64,000 nucleotides of DNA from CBDDGJ01 sp965199285 (GTDB lineage: Bacteria > Pseudomonadota > Alphaproteobacteria > RS24), in NCBI GenBank assembly GCA_965199285.1, contig OZ240687.1:1116001-1180000 (forward strand). The letters are read 5' to 3'. The notes beneath the pieces were generated by a model that ran no database searches, was not told the DNA's origin, and saw only the letters and a list, made by a program, of their open reading frames with translations. Position numbers and translations under genes: made by a program. Of this stretch, positions 7,577-14,839 are shown piece by piece. The stretch's first letter is position 1, and each line of letters begins with the position of its first letter.

Positions 7577-8275
7577 ATGAATAAAATAATGTCACGAATC
7601 TTATTGCTCGGTTTGCTTATCGCTGCTTTTGCGAGCTTTTTCATTTTTGATCTGGGGCAATATGCAACCCTTGATTATATCAAGCAACAGCAGGCCGATT
7701 GGCAATCCTATTATCAGCAGCATAAATTATTTGTGCTGCTCTTATTTGGCAGTGTCTATATTGTGGTAACGGCCTTGTCGCTGCCCATTGCCACCATATT
7801 GACATTGCTGGGCGGGGCGTTGTTTGGTTTGAGTTTTGGGTTGCTGGTGATCTCTTTTGCCAGCACAATGGGGGCGACATTGGCTTTTCTTATGGCGCGG
7901 TTTTTATTGCGTGATTATATTCAAAAAAACTATCGTGAGCCACTTGCAAAAATTAATGCGGGAATTGCGCAAGAAGGGGCGTTTTATCTATTTGCTTTGC
8001 GGATGGTTCCGGCATTTCCGTTTTTCATGATTAATATTATTATGGGTCTGATGCCGATTAAGGCGTGGACATTTTTCTGGGTAAGCCAGTTAGGGATGCT
8101 ACCCGGAACGGCGGTTTATGTTTATGCCGGCACGCAGCTTGGGCAAATTGAATCACTTTCGGGAATTGCATCATGGCCTTTGTTATTGGCTTTCGCGCTG
8201 CTTGGCATATTCCCGCTTTTAGCGCGACAGCTGGTCAAATTGATACGCGAAAGGAAAGAAAATGGCGCGATATGA
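7577..8275 (+). CDS. TVP38/TMEM64 (VTT domain) membrane protein
   Basis: A 232-residue inner membrane protein of the VTT/DedA-like family. It has an N-terminal membrane helix, the VTT core (ALSLPIATILTLLGGALFG, GATLAFLMARFLLRDYI, LRMVPAFPFFMINIIMGLM), and a C-terminal helix before a basic tail. Homologues are thought to handle lipids or small solutes; the exact function here is unknown. GAGG precedes the ATG. Its 3' end overlaps the following oxidoreductase gene by 14 bp. This pair is often found together, and here it leads an operon that contains arsenosugar genes. Confidence 0.87.
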   Translation: MNKIMSRILLLGLLIAAFASFFIFDLGQYATLDYIKQQQADWQSYYQQHKLFVLLLFGSVYIVVTALSLPIATILTLLGGALFGLSFGLLVISFASTMGATLAFLMARFLLRDYIQKNYREPLAKINAGIAQEGAFYLFALRMVPAFPFFMINIIMGLMPIKAWTFFWVSQLGMLPGTAVYVYAGTQLGQIESLSGIASWPLLLAFALLGIFPLLARQLVKLIRERKENGAI

Positions 8276-9686
8276 TTATAATGTGATTGTTATTGGGGGG
8301 GGGTCTGCGGGATTGGTATCCTCATTAATTGCCGCCGCAGTTAAGGCAAAAGTCGCGCTGATTGAAAAGCACAAAATGGGTGGCGATTGTCTCAATACCG
8401 GATGTGTGCCAAGCAAAGCGCTTATTCGATCCGCTAAAATTGCCTCTTACGCCAAACGGGCACAAGATTTTGGCTTTACAAAAATAGATGTTTCATTTGA
8501 TTTTGAGGATATTATGGCGCGCGTCCATCAAGCGATTAAAACCATTGAACCACATGACTCGCCTGAACGCTATACGGGACTTGGGGTTGATTGTATTGCC
8601 GGTGAAGGACGGATCATCTCGCCGCATGAAGTTGAGGTGGATGGGCGGATTTTATCCGCCCGTAAAATCATTGTCGCCACCGGTGCGCGGCCGCTTGTTC
8701 CCAATATTGCGGGTTTGGGTGAGGTTGATTACCTTACCAGCGATAATTTATGGGAGCTTAAAAAACTGCCGAAAAAACTGGTGGTCTTGGGCGGTGGGCC
8801 GATTGGCGCCGAAATGGCACAGGCGTTTGCGCGGCTCGGATCAGATGTTAGTATCGTTGAGATGGCACCGCATATTTTGCCGCGTGAGGATGATGATGTC
8901 ATCGCTTTTGCCGAAGAAAAATTTGCTGCCGAAAAAATTAAGCTGTTCACCGGTCATACCGCGCAAAGATTTGAAAAAGGCAAGTTGATTTGCACACAAG
9001 GTGGTGAGGAGGTAACGCTTCCCTTTGATCAGGTTATTTTAGCGTTAGGGCGACGCGCTAATGTCACGGGGTTTGGATTAGAAGAGCTCGGGGTTAACAT
9101 AACCAAAGGCGGTACGGTTGAAGCCAATCCTTTTTTACAGACAAGTGTTCCAAGCATTTATGTATGTGGGGATGTAACCGGCCCTTATCAGTTTACCCAT
9201 ACGGCATCACATCAGGCTTGGTATGCGGCGGTAAATGCTTTATTCTCACCGCTTAAAAAGTTTAAGGTTGACTATCGGGTGATTCCTTGGGCAACTTTCA
9301 CCGATCCGGAAATTGCGCGGGTCGGGCTTAATGAAAAAGATGCGCGGGCGCAAAATATTGCTTATGAGATTGCAACTTATGATATGAAAGGTCTGGATCG
9401 GGCGATTGCCGATTCAGAAGCGCATGGATTTATAAAAGTGCTGGTTGCGCCAGGTAAGGATAAGATATTGGGGGCAACTATTGTCGGCCCGCAAGCCGGA
9501 GATTTGATTGCTGAATATGTGTTAGCGATGAAGCATGGGCTTGGCTTGAATAAAATTCTGGGAACAATCCATGCTTACCCGACTTTGATGGAAGCCAATA
9601 AGGCGGTTGCGGGTGAATGGCGCCGTGCCAATGCGCCGGAATGGGCGTTAAATATTTTAGAAAAATTCCATAGATGGAGGAGGTAA
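8262..9686 (+). CDS. FAD-dependent pyridine nucleotide-disulfide oxidoreductase, mercuric reductase-like
   Basis: A 474-residue class I flavoprotein disulfide reductase. Visible are the FAD dinucleotide motif GGGSAGLVSSLIAAA (12-26), the redox-active disulfide GGDCLNTGCVPSK (Cys43, Cys48), the NAD(P) motif GGGPIGAEMAQAFARLGSDV, the second FAD motif SIYVCGDVTGPYQFTH, and the C-terminal dimer domain with HAYPTLMEANKAV. It lacks the N-terminal metal-binding domain and the C-terminal Cys pair of true MerA, so mercury reduction is unlikely. The substrate is unknown; given the operon, an arsenic-containing or thiol intermediate is possible. It overlaps the VTT gene by 14 bp. Confidence 0.85.
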   Translation: MARYDYNVIVIGGGSAGLVSSLIAAAVKAKVALIEKHKMGGDCLNTGCVPSKALIRSAKIASYAKRAQDFGFTKIDVSFDFEDIMARVHQAIKTIEPHDSPERYTGLGVDCIAGEGRIISPHEVEVDGRILSARKIIVATGARPLVPNIAGLGEVDYLTSDNLWELKKLPKKLVVLGGGPIGAEMAQAFARLGSDVSIVEMAPHILPREDDDVIAFAEEKFAAEKIKLFTGHTAQRFEKGKLICTQGGEEVTLPFDQVILALGRRANVTGFGLEELGVNITKGGTVEANPFLQTSVPSIYVCGDVTGPYQFTHTASHQAWYAAVNALFSPLKKFKVDYRVIPWATFTDPEIARVGLNEKDARAQNIAYEIATYDMKGLDRAIADSEAHGFIKVLVAPGKDKILGATIVGPQAGDLIAEYVLAMKHGLGLNKILGTIHAYPTLMEANKAVAGEWRRANAPEWALNILEKFHRWRR

Positions 9687-9688
9687 TT

Positions 9689-10642
9689 TTGCAACGTTTT
9701 ACAGAAACCCTTGAGGCGCATAATTTGCAGCTGACGCGTCGGAGCATAAAAATATTGCAAGTCAATATTGGTAAAAAATGTAATCAGGCTTGTCATCATT
9801 GTCATGTTGAAGCAGGCCCCAATCGCACCGAAAATATGCAGCGCGAGACAATCGATAGGCTGCTTTATTTATTGGCAAAAGCGCCTGATATTCACACGGT
9901 TGACATAACCGGCGGGGCGCCAGAGCTTAACCCCCATTTCCGATATTTTGTAAGCGAGATCCGTAAACTGGGGAAAAATGTGATTGATCGCTGCAACCTC
10001 ACCGTTTTGTTCGAGCCAGCGCAAGAAGATACAGCCGAATTTTTGGCTGATCATCAGGTGCAGATTGTCGCCTCTTTGCCGTGTTATCAGGAAGATAATG
10101 TCGATCAGCAACGGGGGAAAGGTGTGTTCGGTAAAAGTATTGCTGGGCTTGAGACCTTAAATCGGCTTGGCTATGGCAAGCCAGATACGGGCTTGCTGTT
10201 GAACCTTGTCTATAATCCGGTAGGCGAGCATTTGCCGCCTGCGCAAGCTCAGCTTGAGAGCGAATATCATCAGCATTTGAAAGGTGAATTTGGGATTGTG
10301 TTTAATCATTTATTCACCATCACCAATATGCCGATTAAGCGCTATGCCCATGCACTTAAACGTGATGGTAAAATGCAAGACTATATGCAGCTCTTGCTGG
10401 ATAATTTTAATCCGCAAGCGGTGGAAGAGGTGATGTGTACAGAGCTTATCTCAATCGGCTGGGATGGGCTGATTTATGATTGTGATTTTAATCAGATGCT
10501 GGATATTCCGTTAAACGGGAAAGAACTACATATTCATGATATTGATCGTTTTGATATGATTGGGACGGGTATCGCGGTTGATGATCACTGTTTTGGGTGT
10601 ACGGCAGGGGCGGGCAGCTCTTGCGGTGGAGCACTTTTATAA
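9689..10642 (+). CDS. arsS: Arsenosugar biosynthesis radical SAM protein ArsS
   Basis: About 317 residues. It matches ArsS (DUF3641), a radical SAM enzyme that transfers the 5'-deoxyadenosyl group to methylated trivalent arsenic to make the arsenosugar precursor. The cluster motif CNQACHHC (Cys31, 35, 38) and the VDITGGAPELN segment are present, with family-typical C-terminal cysteines (EVMCTE, YDCDFNQML, HCFGCTAGAGSSCGG). I prefer a TTG start at 9689, six bases after GGAGG; an ATG at 9674 would overlap the preceding gene by 13 bp and place the ribosome site inside the gene. The neighbours (phosphorylase and two arsenosugar-type glycosyltransferases) fit the pathway. No arsM methyltransferase is in the window. 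Confidence 0.9.
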   Translation: MQRFTETLEAHNLQLTRRSIKILQVNIGKKCNQACHHCHVEAGPNRTENMQRETIDRLLYLLAKAPDIHTVDITGGAPELNPHFRYFVSEIRKLGKNVIDRCNLTVLFEPAQEDTAEFLADHQVQIVASLPCYQEDNVDQQRGKGVFGKSIAGLETLNRLGYGKPDTGLLLNLVYNPVGEHLPPAQAQLESEYHQHLKGEFGIVFNHLFTITNMPIKRYAHALKRDGKMQDYMQLLLDNFNPQAVEEVMCTELISIGWDGLIYDCDFNQMLDIPLNGKELHIHDIDRFDMIGTGIAVDDHCFGCTAGAGSSCGGALL

Positions 10643-10684
10643 AGCCTCCAAACCTTACTTTATATAAATAGAAAGGGATATACG

Positions 10685-11530
10685 ATGCTGGCAGTGATTG
10701 GCGGAACAGGATTATATAATATTGAGGGGCTCACACTTATGGATGAGCTGGATGTTGAGACCCCTTTTGGTAAGCCATCTGCCCCGATTATCCATGCTAA
10801 ATATAATGAGGTAGAGCTTTTATTTTTACCGCGCCATGGTCCGGCACATCAATTTTTGCCGCATGAAATTAATTATCGGGCTAATATTTTTGCCCTCAAA
10901 CAGGCAGGGGCGCGACAAATTCTTGGATTTTCTGCGGTGGGGAGTTTGCGCGAAGATATTCATCCGGGTGAATTTGTGATTCCCAATCAATATTTTGATT
11001 TTGTAAAAGGTAATCGCACCCGCAGTTTTTTCGGAGAGGGGCTGGCGGCGCATATCTCAACGGCTGAACCAATTTGTAAAGATCTCGCCCAATGGGTAAC
11101 AGATCGAGCCGCTGAAGATGATTTTCTTATCAAGACCAATAAAACTTATGCCTGTGTCGACGGCCCGCGTTTGGGAACGCGAGCGGAAAGTTATTTTTTG
11201 CGGGGCGCAGGCTGTGATCTGGTTGGCATGACAAATGTGCCGGAGGTGTTTTTGGCACGTGAAGCGCAGATTTGTTATGCGACAATCTGCATTGTGACCG
11301 ATTATGATTGCTGGCAAGATGACCCGTCACAACATGTGAGTGTTGAAATGGTGATCTCGCGTTATGGAGGCAGTTTGGAGCGCGCCCAAAAATTACTTTT
11401 ACAGCTTTTGGATGGCGGCGTGCCTGAGCCTGCAACGGCGTGCCGCGAAGCGTTGCAAGGGGCGGTGATGACACCGGACGATGCCATTACAAAGGAGAAG
11501 CGGCAGCTATTAGATGTGCTGATGGCATGA
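10685..11530 (+). CDS. MTAP-like purine nucleoside phosphorylase of the arsenosugar operon
   Basis: A 281-residue protein of the PNP/MTAP family. Motifs: GGTGLYNIE (phosphate loop), LPRHGPAHQFLPHEINYRANI, GPRLGTRAES, the substrate loop MTNVPE, and TDYDCWQ, whose Asp residues favour 6-amino purines; this points to S-methyl-5'-thioadenosine phosphorylase rather than guanosine-type PNP. It cleaves adenine from 5'-modified adenosines, giving the pentose 1-phosphate. Placed between arsS and the two glycosyltransferase genes, it may act on 5'-deoxy-5'-dimethylarsinoyl-adenosine, the ArsS product. It could equally be the ordinary methionine-salvage enzyme. The family call is firm; the arsenosugar role is inference from position. 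Confidence 0.85.
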   Translation: MLAVIGGTGLYNIEGLTLMDELDVETPFGKPSAPIIHAKYNEVELLFLPRHGPAHQFLPHEINYRANIFALKQAGARQILGFSAVGSLREDIHPGEFVIPNQYFDFVKGNRTRSFFGEGLAAHISTAEPICKDLAQWVTDRAAEDDFLIKTNKTYACVDGPRLGTRAESYFLRGAGCDLVGMTNVPEVFLAREAQICYATICIVTDYDCWQDDPSQHVSVEMVISRYGGSLERAQKLLLQLLDGGVPEPATACREALQGAVMTPDDAITKEKRQLLDVLMA

Positions 11531-11569
11531 TTATGCGGGTATGAGGAGGCAATACCGATCTTACTATCT

Positions 11570-12244
11570 GTGATTATTCCCTTAGCGCCAGATGAAACCG
11601 CTTGGCGGGGGCTGTTGCCAGCCCTTTCAGATTTGCCAGAAAATTCTGAGATTATTTTGGCGTATCCGGCCGGTGAACCAGCGCCTGAGATTGACCTATC
11701 CTTATCCCTCCACCCGCTTCGCCTTGTCGCCGGAACAAGTGGGCGCGCTGGACAAATGAATGATGCGGCGCAAGCGGCAAAGGGACAATATTTATGGTTT
11801 TTGCATGCGGACTCGCAATGTGAAACCGGAACAATCTCGGCGCTTTTGCACGCGATTGAAAAACATCCGGAGGCTTTACTTTATTTTGATTTGGTATTTT
11901 TGCGTGATGGCTCACCGCTTATGGCGGTTAATCAATGCGGGGTGTGGCTCCGCTCGCGGCTGTTCAAAACCCCATTTGGGGATCAGGGGTTTTGTCTCAA
12001 GGCTGAATCATTCCACGCGCTTGGCGGCTATCCCCAAGATGTGGCTTATGGGGAAGACCATATATTGATCTGGCGGGCGCGGCAAAAGGGAATCGCGATC
12101 ACCTCGACAGGGGCGCGGCTTCACACCAGTGCCCGTAAATATAAAACACAAGGCTGGCTCTACACTACAATTCAACATCAATATTTATGGCTAAAACAGG
12201 CATGGCCGGAATGGATAAAATTGATGAAAGGTAAAAACAGATGA
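11570..12244 (+). CDS. TIGR04283-type arsenosugar-associated glycosyltransferase
   Basis: A GT2-fold glycosyltransferase of the TIGR04283 type associated with arsenosugar loci. It shows SVIIPLAPDE at the N-terminus, GRAGQMNDAAQAAKGQYLWFLHADSQ (the DXD-like metal site) and a late acidic motif YGEDHILIWRAR. Expected role: transfer of a sugar or the modified ribosyl group in the cytoplasm. The start is unclear. The only canonical codon is GTG at 11570, 20 bases after a strong AGGAGG (11544-11549); the frame stays open upstream to 11531 with ATA and ATC but no ATG, GTG or TTG near the ideal spacing. The gene overlaps the next by 4 bp. Confidence 0.85.
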   Translation: MIIPLAPDETAWRGLLPALSDLPENSEIILAYPAGEPAPEIDLSLSLHPLRLVAGTSGRAGQMNDAAQAAKGQYLWFLHADSQCETGTISALLHAIEKHPEALLYFDLVFLRDGSPLMAVNQCGVWLRSRLFKTPFGDQGFCLKAESFHALGGYPQDVAYGEDHILIWRARQKGIAITSTGARLHTSARKYKTQGWLYTTIQHQYLWLKQAWPEWIKLMKGKNR

Positions 12245-12921
12245 ACGGTGCGATAGGCATTTTTGCAAAAACCGCCGATTTATCACCGGTAAAAACGCGG
12301 CTTGCTGAGACAATCGGGGTGGCAAAGGCGAAAGCGTTTTATGCTTTAAGCGTTGCCGCCACAGCTGAGATTGTGCAACTGGCATGCGCGGCGCCGGCGC
12401 ATAATCTTACGCCATTTTGGGCGCTGGCAGAAGAAGACGCGCTTGCCCGCAAACAATGGCAAGATTTCGCTTGTCTATGGACGGGTGAAGGCGGGCTGGG
12501 ACAAAGATTGCATCATATCTATTCGACCCTATACAAGCAGTATGATTATGTGATGCTGATCGGAACCGATAGCCCGCAATTATCACTGCATCATTTTGAA
12601 CTGGCAATCACCACCCTTAGAGATGCACCAGATAAAGTGGTGATGGGCGGCGCTGAAGATGGCGGCTTTTATTTATGTGGCGCGGCGCGCCATATTCCGC
12701 CGTATGTTTGGACAGGGGTTCAATATAGCCAGTCGACCACGCGGGCAGAATTATCCGCCGCGCTTGCTCAAAACGGAATCGAGACGGTTGAATTACTGTC
12801 TTTGCGTGATATTGATACGGAGGCAGATCTTATTATGTTGCGGGATGTGCTGGCAGACATGCCGCGCACGCACGCCCAAACCCAATTATATGATTGGATT
12901 TGTGGACAATATAAGCCATAA
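12241..12921 (+). CDS. TIGR04282-type arsenosugar-associated glycosyltransferase (DUF2064)
   Basis: A 226-residue protein of the DUF2064/TIGR04282 type, related to the nucleotidyltransferase/GT-A fold. Motifs: IFAKTADLSPVKTRLAETIG (nucleotide-binding loop), LIGTDSPQL, and VMGGAEDGGFYLCG. It nearly always accompanies the TIGR04283 partner, and the two overlap by ATGA here. It may activate the modified ribose 1-phosphate made by the upstream phosphorylase, or transfer it; neither is demonstrated. The assignment to the arsenosugar context is from family plus the adjacent arsS. Confidence 0.86.
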   Translation: MNGAIGIFAKTADLSPVKTRLAETIGVAKAKAFYALSVAATAEIVQLACAAPAHNLTPFWALAEEDALARKQWQDFACLWTGEGGLGQRLHHIYSTLYKQYDYVMLIGTDSPQLSLHHFELAITTLRDAPDKVVMGGAEDGGFYLCGAARHIPPYVWTGVQYSQSTTRAELSAALAQNGIETVELLSLRDIDTEADLIMLRDVLADMPRTHAQTQLYDWICGQYKP

Positions 12922-12929
12922 TAAATTTT

Positions 12930-14735
12930 ATGCGTTTTTTATATATATTATTGATAATGTTGCTGGCTGTGCCATTGCCGGCAGCGTCGGAATATGTTAC
13001 ATCCAGCTCTTCCGATCACCAGCCTAATATTATATTACCCAATATTATATTAATTGTTGTCGATGATGCTGGGTTTATGGATTTCGGTGCTTATGGTGGT
13101 GATACCCACACGCCAAATATTGATGCGTTGGCGGCGCGGGGGGTAAAATTCTCGCGCTATTACACCACCCCGCTATGTGGCCCGTCGCGGGCAAGCCTGC
13201 TTACAGGTATGGATAATCATATTGTCGGCATGGGAACACTGAATGAAATTCGTTTGCCGGAAATGGAAGGCCATCCTTCATATTCTATGCGCCTTGCTCC
13301 TGAAACCGAAACGCTGGCCGAGCGCCTTCAATCAGCGGGCTACCAAACCTATGCCATCGGTAAATGGGGGATCGGGGAAGCAGGTAAAAACCTGCCGCCA
13401 GAGCATGGCTTTGACCGCTCTTGGGTGCTGGATGCGACGGGTGCGCAAAACTGGTCACACAAGCCCTATATCCCGATTGATGTGGCAGTTCCGTGGTATG
13501 AAGACGGCAAACCCGTAACATTGCCAGAGGATTATTATTCTTCACAAATCATCATCGATAAGACAATTTCATATCTCGAACAATCAAACAAAAATGCGCC
13601 ATTTTTTGCCTATATTGGGTTTCAGGCCATTCACGTGCCGATCCAAGCCCCATTAGAGTATATTGAAAAATATAATGGTCGCTTTGATATGGGTTGGGAT
13701 GCGCTTAAGCAAATAAGATATAAGCGGGCGCAAGCTCTAGGTCTCATTCCACAAAACGCGCCTTTGGCAGATAATTATAAAAATGCCCGCCGCTGGGATA
13801 CGCTAAGTGCAGATGAACAAGCGATGATGGCGCGCAATATGCAGGTAAATGCTGGCATGCTGGAGGCGATGGATTTCTACCTTGGTCGGTTGATTGCGTA
13901 TCTGCGGGCGCACAATAAATTGGACAATACGCTGATTGTGGTTTTATCTGATAATGGTCCGGAATTTAATACGCTCGCCGATCAGCCCGGTATGGGGTTT
14001 TGGATGCGCCGCCATGGCCTGCATTATAATATTGAAACATTAGGTCTAAAAAACAGCCAAGCCGCGATTGGGGCAGAATGGGCGAGTGTGTCTGCCGCCC
14101 CCCTCTCTTTGTTTAAGTTCCAAGCCAGTGAAGGGGGGTTGCGCGTGCCCTTGGTGATGGCAGGGCCTGGAGTACCACCATCAAAACTGGTAACCGCCCG
14201 CGCGCATGTGATGGATGTAATGCCAACGCTGCTCGATTTGGCGGGGCTAAAGCCTACGCCAACTGCGCCCCCAACAGATCAAGCACAAACTATCTTCACA
14301 CGGGGGCGCAGCTTACGGCCAGCCATTACGCAGCAGGTGGCAGAGGTCTATCATCCGCGAGATATAACGGCGTTTGAAGTGAGCGCAAATGTTGCGCTTT
14401 ATCAGGGGCAATGGAAATTAAGGCGTATCCCCCGCCCGATTGGTGAAGGGCAATGGCAGCTCTTTAATGTGCTTGAAGACCCGGGTGAAACCCGCGATTT
14501 ATCAGCACAACAACCAGATATATTTAGGGCGTTGCAAGATGCCTATAAGGCTTATAAAAACCAAGCGGGCGTGATTGAGCTGGGATCAGATTTTGATCCG
14601 CGGCAAGCCTTGCGTGCAAATGCGATAAAAACTCAAACGGCACGATTATGGTGGGTTGCTTTACTTATAGTGATGGCAATTGGCGCTTGCGGATGGTGGA
14701 TATATCAGCGCTATAAGAGATTTGCGTTAAGATAA
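12930..14735 (+). CDS. Arylsulfatase-family sulfatase, membrane-anchored
   Basis: A 601-residue type I sulfatase. It has a signal peptide (FLYILLIMLLAVPLPAAS), the metal motif IVVDDAGFMDFGAYGG, the sulfatase signature CGPSRASLLTG with Cys83 as the site for conversion to formylglycine, GKWGIGE, and a second metal site LSDNGPEFN. A C-terminal membrane helix (WWVALLIVMAIGACGWWIY) followed by basic residues would anchor it with the catalytic domain in the periplasm. It starts 8 bp after the glycosyltransferase gene, so it is probably co-transcribed with the arsenosugar genes. It could hydrolyse environmental sulfate esters, perhaps arsenosugar sulfates; this is speculation. A small tandem duplication lies in its 5' part. 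Confidence 0.87.
   Translation: MRFLYILLIMLLAVPLPAASEYVTSSSSDHQPNIILPNIILIVVDDAGFMDFGAYGGDTHTPNIDALAARGVKFSRYYTTPLCGPSRASLLTGMDNHIVGMGTLNEIRLPEMEGHPSYSMRLAPETETLAERLQSAGYQTYAIGKWGIGEAGKNLPPEHGFDRSWVLDATGAQNWSHKPYIPIDVAVPWYEDGKPVTLPEDYYSSQIIIDKTISYLEQSNKNAPFFAYIGFQAIHVPIQAPLEYIEKYNGRFDMGWDALKQIRYKRAQALGLIPQNAPLADNYKNARRWDTLSADEQAMMARNMQVNAGMLEAMDFYLGRLIAYLRAHNKLDNTLIVVLSDNGPEFNTLADQPGMGFWMRRHGLHYNIETLGLKNSQAAIGAEWASVSAAPLSLFKFQASEGGLRVPLVMAGPGVPPSKLVTARAHVMDVMPTLLDLAGLKPTPTAPPTDQAQTIFTRGRSLRPAITQQVAEVYHPRDITAFEVSANVALYQGQWKLRRIPRPIGEGQWQLFNVLEDPGETRDLSAQQPDIFRALQDAYKAYKNQAGVIELGSDFDPRQALRANAIKTQTARLWWVALLIVMAIGACGWWIYQRYKRFALR
13023..13052 (+). repeat. 15-bp tandem duplication inside the sulfatase gene
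   Basis: Two adjacent 15-bp units (CCTAATATTATATTA, CCCAATATTATATTA) differ by one base and encode PNIIL twice. The family usually has one copy of this strand before the first metal-binding Asp pair. It keeps the frame and probably only lengthens the mature N-terminus. Confidence 0.7.
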
Positions 14736-14778
14736 AACCATTATTTTGCGCCTTGTCAAATTTCTGACATATGCAGGT

Positions 14779-14807
14779 TTGACGTGATTATCATATTTAG
14801 CTAGGGT
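14779..14807 (+). promoter_or_regulatory. Candidate sigma70-type promoter and direct repeats before the histidine kinase gene
   Basis: TTGACG (14779-14784) and TAGGGT (14802-14807) are separated by 17 bases. TAGCTAGGG occurs twice, at 14798-14806 and 14813-14821, which could be a binding site for a regulator. The -10 match is mediocre. Confidence 0.4.
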
Positions 14808-14839
14808 AATTATAGCTAGGGATATGATAGGGGTATGCT

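Noticed and set aside
8262..9686. Mercury resistance (merA)
   Set aside because: The protein lacks the N-terminal metal-binding domain and the C-terminal Cys pair, and no merR or merT genes are present.
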